Assembly (NCBI GenBank): GCA_965207385.1
Contig: CBDBLZ010000021.1
Location: 62,001-126,000 of the forward strand
Direction: 5' to 3'
Length of the DNA: 64,000 nucleotides
From: CAZXEU01 sp965207385
GTDB taxonomy: Bacteria; Bacteroidota; Rhodothermia; Rhodothermales; Bin80
In this document: positions 33,750 to 45,800 of the stretch, in pieces
How the letters are laid out: each line of letters begins with the position of its first letter
How positions within the stretch are numbered: the first letter of the stretch is position 1
The notes under the pieces: generated by a model
The model's input: only the letters and a program-made list of their open reading frames with translations
The model's database searches: none
What the model was told of the DNA's origin: nothing
Position numbers and translations under genes: made by a program

Positions 33750-34664
33750 CTAAGTACCCAGGAATTCAATCGACTCAAGGAATTCTCGCATCGATGAAAC
33801 GCACTCCGAGGGTTGCTCAAGTTGTAGAAAATGGGTTGCCCCCGGAAGCCAATCATAGTCTACCCTTACAACGTGTCGCAAGTCAAACGTCGGAAGATAC
33901 GAGTACGGCAGCGTGGGGTCGGCGCCAAGAACCTTTACAGGGCAATGTACCTGTTCAAAATCGACAAGCACAGCGAAATTGCCCGCGTACTCAATGATCT
34001 GCGCCTCGTAGTGAGGGGGGCAGCAAAGCTCAAATCCTTCCCCGTCCTCAGCCTCGCGCAGCGTCGTTACCGACAAGAGATCGAATACACCCGGGACGAC
34101 GCGCTGGAAAGTAGGTGAATAGGGCAAAAGCTCGACCAGGTGCCTTCTGGTAGGGAACCGGGATGCGCGCCGGCGAGCGAATGCAGCCATGCGCTGGGCA
34201 GCTTCTTCGAACTCCACGTAGCTGCGGCCCCGGCTGCAGATGGGCGGATCGAAAAGCACAAGGCCCGCAAACCCGTCCCGCGCAGAAGTCGAGAGCAGCG
34301 TCGCCAAAGCCGAAACGGAATGAAATACGCCGACCTTGGGCTTCGCGCCAAAGTGACGGTCGATCGCCTCGAGAATTATACCCTGATCCTGGGTGAACGT
34401 GATGATATTGTGGTTCCGGGTCGCAGTTAGAGCATTCCAGCCGTGGTTTCTGAGGTCGAATACGACCAAGTCAAATTCATCTAACAGCAAAGACCAGAAA
34501 GGGAAATACAAATCGATTGCGAGGCCGTTGCCGTGGCTCAGGACGAGCCGTGGACCTGTCGGATTTCCGTGACGGCGCAGAGAGATAACTGTCCCGTCCT
34601 CCATGCGCACTTCGCGTACGGAACGCGGCTCGGGTACATCCCACACCTTGCCATAGGGAAGCAT
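33750..34664 (-). CDS. Alpha/beta hydrolase with atypical nucleophile elbow
   Basis: 304 residues. LVLSHGNGLAIDLYFPFW is the oxyanion region, VVFDLRNHGWN the usual strand-4 region, and a His in PGATHFLQLEQP is the likely catalytic base. The nucleophile elbow reads VFHSVSA with Ser116, so both Gly of the normal GxSxG motif are replaced. It sits 133 bases after the phosphopantetheinyl transferase gene on the same strand as the polyketide synthase. The synthase has no thioesterase domain, so release of the product is a reasonable but unproven role. Confidence 0.75.
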   Translation of the reverse strand: MLPYGKVWDVPEPRSVREVRMEDGTVISLRRHGNPTGPRLVLSHGNGLAIDLYFPFWSLLLDEFDLVVFDLRNHGWNALTATRNHNIITFTQDQGIILEAIDRHFGAKPKVGVFHSVSALATLLSTSARDGFAGLVLFDPPICSRGRSYVEFEEAAQRMAAFARRRASRFPTRRHLVELLPYSPTFQRVVPGVFDLLSVTTLREAEDGEGFELCCPPHYEAQIIEYAGNFAVLVDFEQVHCPVKVLGADPTLPYSYLPTFDLRHVVRVDYDWLPGATHFLQLEQPSECVSSMREFLESIEFLGT

Positions 34665-34797
34665 AGGGCCGTACTCGCTAATGCCAATTGATAGGCGTTG
34701 GCGGCAAGAATCGATACGGCAATAGCAAACCTATCCTCCTTTCTGCCGCTGCCGGCAAACACTTGAACGCCATATCGCCTCGTGCATTCTGCAAATT

Positions 34798-35508
34798 CTA
34801 ATCCGGCTCCGTTTCGTACGCAATCGCGGCGGCGAAATCCGCAGTACCCAAGTTCTCCAATGCCCAACTCACACTGGACGCCCAGGGAAACCGAAATATA
34901 CTCTTCCTTGCTCCACGCAAAACGTCCGACGGAATCTCGAATCGAGTCAGATCCAAATAAAAGCCGGTACCCAGAGCCTTTATGATGGCTTCTTTGTGCG
35001 TCCAAAGCCTGTAGAACAGGCGCGTCTTTCGAGGCTCATGCGCCGAAGCGATTTCAGCCCGCTCATTCGGGCCAAATACCGTGCTGCTTATGCCGTCAAT
35101 ATCCCGACGACGCACGCGTTCCTCCACGTCTACACCCAACCGTCTTCCTCCCGTTACGGCAATGAGCCCGTGATTGCCGCTGTGACTGACGTTAAAGCTG
35201 ACAGGAGCCGGCAATCCATTTACCAGGGCGAACGGTTTCCCATAGCCTGTGACGCCGACTGAAAGCTGGCTGTTATCGCAGCCAAGCCGACTGCAAAGAA
35301 CAACTCGCAGTGCCGCTCGGCACAACGCGAATTCGCGCTGAGGTCGATCAAATCGGTATCGACGCCACCGTTCGTCCTCTTCCTGGTCAAGCCACCGTGC
35401 AGCTTGCCGGACCTGGTCCCCTTGAATCGCAAGGTCTACATGGACGACCAGTATGTCGCCAATACTGCGAAACGTACGAATCCACGAACATTCAGCCACA
35501 GCGGACAT
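34798..35508 (-). CDS. Sfp-type 4'-phosphopantetheinyl transferase
   Basis: 236 residues. PVSFNVSHSGNHGLIAV, GVDVEERVRR (Mg-binding Asp and Glu) and LWTHKEAIIKALGTGF (the WxxKEA block) are the family motifs in order. The length fits the Sfp type used for secondary metabolism rather than AcpS. It attaches 4'-phosphopantetheine from CoA to a Ser of carrier proteins. Two targets are encoded immediately upstream: the ACP domain of the polyketide synthase and the free ACP. Confidence 0.93.
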   Translation of the reverse strand: MSAVAECSWIRTFRSIGDILVVHVDLAIQGDQVRQAARWLDQEEDERWRRYRFDRPQREFALCRAALRVVLCSRLGCDNSQLSVGVTGYGKPFALVNGLPAPVSFNVSHSGNHGLIAVTGGRRLGVDVEERVRRRDIDGISSTVFGPNERAEIASAHEPRKTRLFYRLWTHKEAIIKALGTGFYLDLTRFEIPSDVLRGARKSIFRFPWASSVSWALENLGTADFAAAIAYETEPD

Positions 35509-35677
35509 GACAACTCACTGACAAGGCAAGCGCCAAGTCCGTGGACTGCCGGTAACGGATAACGGGCAACGTACTGCAGCTGACTTGCCGCCTATACGCC
35601 TGAATCCATTTTCCCGGCAGAGGGGAGAATGAATCCGTCGTCCGATACCAAACTATATCCGGATCGTCGGCTAGCCC

Positions 35678-35902
35678 TCAACCACCTTCGAGGTGATTGA
35701 TCAGGTCGCGCAGTGTGGCGAAACTTGCAGCGGAGTCTGGAGCGATATCGACACCGAACTCCTGATTGACTTTCTTCAGGAATGCAACAGCATCCATTGA
35801 ATTGACACCAAGCTCACTTGTGTCAGCATCCAACAATGCCCTGTCACTGATCCCCAAGTGTTGCTCCACGAGAGATCCAACGCGTTCTTCGACTGAAGCC
35901 AT
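35678..35902 (-). CDS. Discrete acyl carrier protein of the polyketide locus
   Basis: 74 residues from the ATG at 35902; a longer frame adds 16 residues without family character. The phosphopantetheine Ser is Ser35 in LGVNSMDAVAFL, where Asn replaces the usual Asp of the DSL motif. The flanking helices (MASVEERVGSLVEQHL, LRDLINHLEGG) fit a carrier protein. It lies 64 bases after the synthase stop. The synthase ends in KS-AT without a terminal carrier domain, so this protein is the natural acceptor for the last module (inference). Confidence 0.88.
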   Translation of the reverse strand: MASVEERVGSLVEQHLGISDRALLDADTSELGVNSMDAVAFLKKVNQEFGVDIAPDSAASFATLRDLINHLEGG

Positions 35903-35966
35903 AGTTTCTGTAGTCCTTTTGTGATAGAGAATGGACGAGGCATTATACAACTAGCCGCCATGGGTG

Positions 35967-36855
35967 TCAAGCCGTATCGAACCAGTAGGGGCGACGCTGG
36001 AAGGGATAGCCCGGAAGCGCGACCCGGGACCTCCTTTCCCCGGCAAACAGGGCCGCAAAGTCGATATTCAGTCCGAACTCGTACACCCGTGCCATTGCCC
36101 GTATTAACTCAACTGAGTCTGCCTGCAAGCTGGCGGACGGTCGTCGGAGGCTTGCAAGCACCGAAGGCGGTTTGCTGCGCGCTTGGCCTGTCTGTTCACC
36201 CTGCCCCGGCCATGCCGACGCGACCAACGCACTCAATGAAACGTCCGGGCCGATCTCTACCAGAATGTCCACGCCCATATTCGCGAGCGTCTCCACGCAC
36301 TCTTCGAATGCCATTGGCTCGCTCGCCTGGCGACGCCAGTACGCCGCGTCCAGTGGCTTGCCGGTGCCCACCATCCGACCCGTCAGTCCGCTTACGATGG
36401 ACCTGGACGGCGGCGAGAGCGACATTCCCTTGACGGCCAGCTCAAGTTCGTCCAGGGCCGCCCCAGCTCCGTCGGCTTCGGACCTCGCTGCCTTAAGGAC
36501 TCCGTATTGCGCAGCAGTGCGCAACGCATCTTCCAGCGCGAATACGCCTGCCGAATACGCTGCTGCCAGCTCCCCAGACCCTTTTCCAAAGACCACGTTC
36601 GGCCGAAGTCCCGCACTGGACCATATCTCCGCCAACGCGGCGTTCAGGGCAAGAATAGCCGGGAAGGCCCACGCCGGGTCATCCAGTTCGCCCGAACGAC
36701 CGAACATCACATCAAGCAATGATGCGCCGCGATCCGCTCGAAGCACTTCGTCGCAACGATTCAGGACCGCACGAGCGACCGGCTCCGTGTTGTAGATTTG
36801 CTCGCCCATTCCGGTCCACTGGCCATCCTCTCCGGCAAATGCAAAGGCCACGGTC
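35967..36855 (-). other. Degenerate acyltransferase domain at the end of the polyketide synthase
   Basis: Compared with the first AT of the same protein, GQGSQ has become GEDGQ and GHSVGE has become GKGSGE (about 3223-3228), so the nucleophilic Ser is Gly3225. The block of about 70 residues holding the AFHS specificity motif is missing, yet the frame and the C-terminal post-AT part (VALPGYPFQRRPYW) are intact. The domain cannot load an extender by the normal mechanism. Confidence 0.85.
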
Positions 36856-39800
36856 GCTTGTGGATTTGCTGCCGAATGGCTGTCTGCCGATTCTGCCAGC
36901 GATTCCAGTTGCTTTCGGAGTGTCCCACTGTCGCCGAACACCAGGCCCGCACGATGAGAGAAATGACTTCGCCCCACGCCGGCGGTCCACGCCATATCCG
37001 CCAAAAGCGTCGATTCGGCGGAATCCTCGGGTGAAAGTTCGTCGCCGCGTGCATCGAGCCAGGAGAGATACCTCTTGGCCAGATCGCGAAGCGCTGCATC
37101 GGATTTACCGGAAAGTGGCAACAGCCTCGTCCGACGCGGACTCAATCCTTCAGTTTCGGTGGAGGCTTCAACCGATACCGGAAGGTCAACTGAAACCAGC
37201 TTTTCCGAGCCGGCAGGAAAACGCCGCCCTGCTTCCGCGGAAGGCGCACCGTTTGCCGTTCCATATCCCTCCACCACAACGTGTGCATTCGTACCTGAAA
37301 TCGCGAACGCGCTTACTCCCGCACGTGGTGGACGATCAGGAGAGGACGGCCAGGTCACGGCCTCCGAAGCCACTTGCACGGGCAACTGATCCCATTCCAC
37401 GTGCGGATTCGGATTTTCGAAATGCAAGTGCCTGGGAATGATGCCCTGTTTCATCGCCAGCATCACCTTGATAAGGCCGGCGATCCCGGCCGCCGCCTCA
37501 AGATGACCAATATTCGTCTTCACAGTGCCGAGCAGGAGCGGACGGGCACTATCGCGGCCCTGACCATATACCGCCGCCGCCGCACGCACCTCGATGGGGT
37601 CTCCCAGTTGCGACCCCGTTCCGTGCACTTCAACATAGTCCACTTCAGCGGGCTGGATGCCGGCCCTCGCCAGCGCCTCTTCCAGCACTTGTTCCTGAGC
37701 GCGACCATTCGGCACCGTCAATCCTGCGCTTGCCCCATTCTGATTGACTGCCGATCCCCGGATCAGACCCCAGATGTGGTCCCCATCCGACACGGCATCC
37801 CCAAGTCGTTTCAGAACCACCATTCCGCATCCTTCACCCCTGACAAAGCCATCGGCACCGGAATCGAAGGTCCGGCATTTGCCGCTTGCCGACAGCATCC
37901 CGTATTCGCGCATGAACTTCGAGATCAAGGGCGAGAGGACCGCATGTACACCTCCTGCGAGGGCCAGGTCCACTTCGCTGCGCTGCAGGGCAGCTACCGC
38001 TTGATGCACAGATACCAGGGAGGACGCACAAGTCATGTCCACAGGTATAGCCGGCCCCATTAGCCCCAGCGTATAGGCAATCCGTCCAAGAGCGACACTC
38101 CCGGCTGTGCCGAGGTAGCTGTCCTCCCGGCCGCTTGCGGCAATCAGATCACGGTACTCGCTGCTTCCTATCCCCGCGTAAACACCAGCGAGGCTGCTCC
38201 TGAGCGAATTGGGATCCAGATTCGCGTCCTCAAGCGCCTGCCAACTCGTTTCCAGCAGCAGCCTTTGCCGCGGATCCATCATGCGCGCCTCGATGGGTCT
38301 GATACCGAAGAAACCGGCATCGAATTCATCGAGCCCCTCGACAAATCCTCCTCTCCGGAAATCGTCATCCTTGGCGGCAGGGTCTCCCACCGCTCCGCCC
38401 CAGGGACCGGTATCCGGCCGTCCATCGGTTACGGTGTCGAGGCCCGCTTCCAGCATTTGCCAGAATGTCGCAATATCAGGCGCACCGGGCAGCCGGCACG
38501 CCATCCCTACTACCGCGATACGGTCTTCTTCGACTTGCGCTACATCCCTGCGCTTGGGACCGGGTTGCGCACTCGCGGCCGGCCCGGCACCCAACCCTCC
38601 CAGTTCTTCGGCCAAATGATGGGCAAGACTGGCTATATCAGGGTAGTCGAACACGACCGTATTCGATGCAACGTACTCATCTGCAAATGCACGGTTTAGC
38701 CGGTTCCGCAACTCCACAGCCATCAGCGAATCCATTCCCAAATCAAAGAAACCGACCGTGGGCGAGGGCTCGCTTGGCAATCGCAGTACCGCTTTCAATT
38801 CCTGCTGCAGGAACGACACGAACAATTCCTCCTGCTCAGCTACGGGTGTCTGCCGCAGGCGAGTCATCAGGTCTTCCGCTAACGCCGGCGAGTCTTCTTC
38901 CCCGTCCGGCGTAGTTGTGAGCAGATCCTCCAGCAGGGCCGGCCGGTCCTCGACAGCCTCCTGGAAGACCGTCCAGTCCATCGACATCACGACCGAATTC
39001 GTAACGTCCTGCCGAATCAGCTTCTCCAGTGCCCTGATGCCCTGCTGCGGCGTAAACCAGCGCCCCCCTAGCGCAGCCCGTCGTCGCTCGATCCGCTCAC
39101 GCTGCTCCGCAGCTTCGCCGATGTCTGACCACGCTCCCCACGCAATGGCCTGTCCGGGCAGCCCGATTGCCTGGCGATGAGCCGCAAGCTGATCCAGGAA
39201 TGCATTGGCCGCAGCGTGATTTGCCTGTCCAGGGTTGCCCATGACGCCAACCCGGCTCGAAAAGAGAATGAAGAGATCCAGGCTGCGGTCCGCGGTTGCG
39301 CGGTGCAGGTGCCACGCGCCCACTACCTTGGGCCAAAGTACCTGCTCAAACCTCTCCCAACTCTGGTTGCCGAGCGCACCGTCCGACAATACTCCTACGC
39401 TGTGGATGACGCCCACGAGCGGCGGCAGCTCTCGATCCACTGTCGCCAGCATTTCGTCTACCGCTGCAAGATCCGTCACATCCGCAAGTGCGACCCGTAC
39501 GGTAATTCCACGCGCCTGCAGGGCGCCAATTGCATTCTGAGCTTCGGGATCCGGTTGCCTCCGCCCGTTCAGCACGATTGTCCTGGCTCCACGTTCGGCA
39601 AGCCAGTTGGCCACGGCAAGCCCAATGCCGCCCAGGCCGCCGGTAACCAGGTAGGTGCCATGCTGCCTCAATTCCCCTCTTTCGAGCGGGGACGTCGTCA
39701 CAACGATTTTCCCCAGGTGGCGAGCCGACCGCATGAATCGCAAGGCAGCCCCCGCCTCGGCCAAGGGCCACCGGCTGTGGACTAGCGGATGGATTTTCCT

Positions 39801-42800
39801 TTCGCTGAGCTGCCTCAACACGTCCCGGAGGACCCTGCCAACCCATGCCGGCTCGGTCTTTTTCAGGACATCCAGTTCCAGTATGGCATAGCTCACGTCG
39901 GGACGAACCGCCGCCATCTCCTCTTCAGTCAAAATGTCCCGCCTGGCCAATTCCACGAATCGGCCCCCTTTTGCCAGGCACAGCAGACTGGCCTCGATAA
40001 AGCCCTCGCTTGTGAGGCTGTTCAGCACTACATCGACACCTGCACCATCCGTCACCTCAAGGATCTCCTGTCCAAAGTCCGTCTCGCGACTGTTGAAAAC
40101 ATGCCTGACGCCCAACGAGCGGAGGTAACCTTGCTTTGGCGCACTCGCTGTGGTGAATACTTCCGCACCCGCGGCCTGGGCGAGCTGAATGGCCGCGAGT
40201 CCGACGCCACCCGAACCTGCATGAATCAGCACCCGGTCACCGGCTTCCAGTCCCGAGAGTTCGTACGACAGGGCAGCCGATACAAACGCGCTCGGCACCG
40301 TGGCCAGATCCGTTACGGTGAATCCAGATGGTGCGGACGCCACCAATTCCTCCCGTGTCACCATCTCCGCTGCGAATGCACCGAAGCCCAATCCGACCAC
40401 ATGGTCACCGACAGAGACGCTGGAGACCTCGGAGCCAACATCGATGATGTAGCCGCACATCTCCCTGCCCAGATTCCCCTCCTCTATAAAACCGAGAGAC
40501 CGAAAAACGTCCCAGAAATTGAGCCCGGCAGCCTCGACGGCGACGCGGACCTCCTTCGGCTCCAAAAACCCCGGTGGCAAGGGCTTGACACACGGTCTGT
40601 CAAACACGCCGTCCGGATCCGGAGCCAGTGCCCACGCCGATTCGTCAGGCAAATCCAGTCGTCCCGCTTCGGCATTTGCCCTGACCAGGCGTGCTACACG
40701 ACGCCGTCCAAACCGGTATGCGATGTGATTCTCCGCGTCCGGATTCAATAGTTCATTTACAAGGTCAGGCGCGGGCGCCAACTCCCCTGGATCCAGATCG
40801 ATCATTCGCGGCTGCAGGTGCACGGCTTCGCGGGCCAGTGCTTTCCCGAAACCCCATAGCGTTGCACCGGCAAGTTGCCCGGCACGCTCCTTTTCCAGCA
40901 CTTGCGCACCTCGGGTAAGAAGCGACACGCCTTTTTCGGGCGCCGCATCAGCGTCCAATAGTGCCTGCGACAGTGCCAGCACACTTGCCACGGCACGTTT
41001 CGTGTCCAGGCTCATCTCTTTGGTCGTCGCAGCAAAGCCGTGGCCGTCCAGTGCCACGAGATGGACGACCCCGCTCAGCGGCGCATCCCCCGGCAGGTCC
41101 TCCAGAAGTGCTCGCCACGACTCACGCCGCTCCATGTCCAGGGTCGCCCGGACGATGCTTGCCCCATCATCCTTGGGATCCCTGGTGTCCGCGGCCCCGT
41201 GTTCGGCAAGCACGATTGTCTGGTTTTGCGCAGCCAGCTCCCCAGCCAATTCCTCCGCCGCACCTCTGGTGTCTGACGCCAGTACCCAGACACCCGGACG
41301 TTCGGCGACTTCAGTCGGACCCTGGGCTACGATTACACCCTTGTCCGGTATTCCGGTCTGGTCGGACTCGTCCAGTCCCAGGATGGCTACTTCGCCGAAT
41401 TCGGCGTCGCCGAGCGCACGACGCCAGACCGCCGGACTTGCCAGCGCGTGATGGGGACGGTAGTCGTCAGCAAATCGCCACCAGCCGTCCAGCTGTCCGA
41501 ATGTGAGGTCCATCCAGCCCTGACCGCTCAGATTCTCCAGCGCAACCAGCTGTCCCGACGGTGCGAGAAGCTCTCGGCAGTGCGCCAGCGTTTCCTCCAG
41601 ATAACGCGTGGCATGCAGCACATTGGAGGCGATCATCAGATCATAGGCATGCCTGCTAAATCCCTGTGCAACCGGATCCTTCTCTACATCCAGTGCGCGG
41701 TATTCGATTGATGCCTCAGAACCTCCGAAGCGTGCCTCCGCTTCCGCAAAGAAGCCCGCCGAAATATCCGTGTACATGTAGTTGAATCGCCCTTCCGGCA
41801 GCTCCGGCAACACGGCAGCAGTCGCCGATCCGGTGCCCGCTCCAACCTCGATTATCCTCAGATGCCGGTCTTCCGGCAACTCGGCCACGAGCGTCCTGAC
41901 CGTTTCCCTCAGTATCCGATTGGCCGCCCGCGCCACGGGCGCCTTCAGATACAGGTCCCCGGGGGTCGGGTCTCCGCTGCTGAAGAGGAGCGTCAGCGGA
42001 TCCGCTTGACCGCGAAGCACTTCGTCCAGGGCACCGCCGCACCGTTTGAACAACCCGATCTCGGTCGCCCCGTGGGGATACAGCTCGGCCATTCGCGTGG
42101 CAAATGCATCAATATCGCCGGGCATTTCGTCCGGCAATGGATCTCCGGATGCGATCCTGACAACGAAATCGCCGTCCACTTCCTCCAATACGCCGGACTT
42201 GGCCAGCATCTCGAGCATTCGGCGAAAGACGCGCTTGTGATCCGACACGACTGCCAGCCTTTGCCGCAACTCCTCGGGGGAGACGACCTCGCCTTTGCTG
42301 CGCTGCCAGCCCAGCTTGTCCAGCGTCATGAGTGCGCGGGAGCGCGACCAGCGCTCCAGGTCTCTCAACAGCGCAGTTCGCTCTTTGGGCTCAACTCCCT
42401 CTTCAGCAAGGTAGGCAGAAAGCAGCCCGGAGCGTTTTGCAACCGCTGCCGGCGAGGGAAGAAAATCCGCAGGCAGCGTACCTGGCGCGAGCGAGCTGTC
42501 ACGCCACACGATTTCGTACAGCAAGTCCTTGACGCCCTCAACGGCGGAGAGCAGCGCTGCCCGTGTAGCACGCTTGACCATGTACCCGCTCAATCCGCCG
42601 AGCGGAGTCCCGGAAGTATCATAGATGCGCAATTCGCCGCTCATGACCTCCCGGGACTCGCTTGAATCCGCCCCCTGCGGACTCTCACTCATTCGAACGT
42701 GACAGAATATTTGCTCCGGCAGCCGTCCCGTCAGCCACAGCTGCTGCCAGCCGAACGGCAGGTAGGTTATCCCATCCTCGACCCCGCCTGGATTGCGTGC

Positions 42801-45800
42801 TGCGGCTACAACCTGGAAGCAGCCATCCAGCAATAGCGGGTGAATCTCCAGTCCGTTGCGCCCGAGAGTATCAGGGACCGACACTTCTCCCAATGCCTCG
42901 CCCGGCCTCGACCAGAGGCTCTTTAGGGTACGAAAGGAGCGTCCCAGATCGATCCCCGTACCGGCCCTGGCGCGGTAATAGGACGCAACATCCACCGGTG
43001 ACAGTTCGGCCTTCAGACTGTCGAGGTCCATGCGCCCACCGGAATCCGGTAATGGCGCGCCTGATGAAATCCGGCCTTCCACGTGCAAGGTCCATGCCTC
43101 TTCACCTCCCTTGCTGAAAATCTGGACGCGGCGCGCATCTGCCGCTTCGGAGGATTCAAGCACAGTCTGCACCCTACGGCCTTCGTCAACCGATTCATCC
43201 CCGGAGTCTTCCTCCGGGAATATCAGCGCATTGTGAAGCTGCACGTCCTCCACCACTACGGCCCCGCGCTGCTCGGCAAGGCTCGCCAATGCCATCATCG
43301 AGCCGTAGAGGGCGCCCGGAGCGATGACCCGGCCAAATACCTGGTGATCGCTCAGCCACTCCGGATCCGACCGGAAAAGCTGCGTCTCGTACGTGGCCTC
43401 GCCGCTGGCCGATTCGTGCCGGATGCCCAACAACGGATGACCCGTGCCAGGCCGCCGGTGCCTTGCCGATTCAATCCAGTAGCGTTCACGCTGAAAGGGG
43501 TAGCTCGGCAGCGAAATGCGGCGCCGAGCCTCCCCCGCGAAGAGCGCTTCAAAGCGCACGGGAATTCCCGTGCGGTATACTTCCGCGACCGCCTGCAGGA
43601 ACTCGGCGCCACTTGTGGACACAGGCGCGTCGTCGGACGGCGGGCACAGGCTCGGAACCACAACCGGAGTCTGGACCGACTCCGGCCAGGCCGAAAGCGC
43701 CATATTCGTCAAGACCGGTCGCGGACCTATCTCCACAACCAGGTCAGTCCCTAGATCAGCCACGGTCCTGATACCACGGGCGAAGGCCACGGCCTGGCGG
43801 GCATGCCGCTTCCAGTACGCACCGTCCAGCAGTTGGCCGGGCTCCAATGCTCTGCCGGTCAGGTTGCTGACCACCGTGAGGGACGGGGGGTTGATCACCA
43901 CGCCCTCCAAGGAGGCTTCCAGCGCCTCCAGTGCCGGCTCAACCAGGGCGCTGTGGAAAGCCCGCGCCGTTTCAAGGCGTCTGACCCGGACTCCTTCGGA
44001 TTCGAAGTATTGCGAGACAGCGTCAATATCCTCGGCAAGGCCGCTAACCACCTGATGGGTACCGTTGTCCGCCGAGATGCTCAGCCCCGTTGCCGCTGAT
44101 GCCCCGTTCAAATTCTCGACCGCGGATGCCACCCGTGCCGGCGAGGCAAAAATCGCCACCATGGCACCCGAGGCGGTTTCCGAGAGCACGGTCCCGCGAG
44201 CCGCGGCAAACCGCATGCCATCCTCAAGGCTCAACACTCCCGCTGCCTGCGCTGCAGCTATCTCGCCGACGCTGTGTCCTATTACGACGCTCGGCCGAAT
44301 CCCCACACTCGACCAGAGGGCTGTTAGTGCGCACTCCAGCGCGTAAAGGGCCGGCTGCTCCCATGCCGTATCGCTCAGATTGCCCTTGATGCGCCCGAAC
44401 ATCACGTCCAGCAGCGAGACCCCTCTGATGGCCCGAAATACCTCTTCACAGCGGTCCAGAACGGCGCGCGCGACAGGTTCGCTTTCGTAGAGCACCTGTC
44501 CCATTCCGGTCCACTGGCTTCCCTGGCCGGTATAGGCAAACGCCACTTTGGCAACTGTGCGCGGCTTGTCACTCTCGCTTGATGCAGCCAGCTCCCGAAG
44601 CTGCTCCTTAAGTGATGCCGCATCGTGGAAGATTATGCCGAAGCGGCTTTCGAAATGGCTTCTGCCCACGCCCGCCGTCCAGGCCATGTCCGAGAGAAAC
44701 GGCCCCGCGGCAGAACTGTCGGTAGCAATTTCATCCGCATGCTCGTCCAGCCATTCGAGGTATTGCTCCGCCAGTTCCCGGAGTGCAGCGGGCGATTTTC
44801 CTGAAAGCGGAAGCAGCCGCGCCTCGCGCCGTCGGCTAGCCCTTTGCGCTATCGGAAGACTTTTAATGGTCTCCGGCAGTGCAACTGTCACTGCCTGAGC
44901 CGAACCCCGTACTTCACGCTTGCCGCTGGGCACCCCGTTCGGAGTGCCATACTGCTCCAGGACAATGTGGGCATTCGTTCCGGAGATGCCGAAGGAATTT
45001 ACTCCTGCCACACACTGCCGCCCTTCCCGCTCTGGCAAATCCATCATGTCAGAAGTCACACGAAGCGGCAGTCCGTCCCAGTCAATGGCCGGACTGGGAG
45101 AGTGGAAATGCAGGTGCTTCGGAATAACGCCGCGCTGCAGGACCAGCACGGCCTTGATCAGGCCGGCAATCCCGGCAGCGGACTCCAGATGGCCTAGATT
45201 GGTCTTCACCGAACCCACCAGCAGCGGGCGATCGGCCTTGCGCCCCTTGCCGTAGACAGCCGCTACGGCGTTAAGCTCGATCGGATCGCCAACGGCCGTC
45301 CCGGTCCCGTGCGCTTCCAGATAATCCACTTCCGATGGCGGGATTCCAGCCTGCGATAGCGCCGTTGCGATCACTTGTTCCAGCGCGGGCGTGTGCGGAA
45401 CCGTCAGTCCGGTGCTGGCCCCGCCGTGGTTCACTGCCGATCCCCGGATCACTCCCCAGATTCTGTCGCCGTCCGTCTCGGCATCGCTCAGCCTCTTCAG
45501 GACTACCACCCCACATCCCTCACCGCGCACATATCCGTTAGCGGAAGCATCGAAGGTCTTGCACTGCCCGTCCGGAGAGAGCATCATGGCATCCGAACGA
45601 AGCTCGAACACGCGACCGTTCAGGATGGCCTGCACGCCACCGACAATCGCCATATCCGCCTTGCTCTGCTGCAGGTCCGACACCGCGTCATGTACCGCCA
45701 CCAGGGAAGAGGCACACGCAGCGTCTACAGCCTTGGAGGGCCCCATTAGGCCAAGCACGAACGCTACTCGCCCGCTTGTTCCGTTCAGGTTGGTGCCGCT

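Noticed and set aside
41862..42665. Open frames opposite the polyketide synthase (also near 37374-38063 and 39789-40751)
   Set aside because: Arg/His/Pro-rich translations antisense to conserved domains; shadows of the synthase codon pattern
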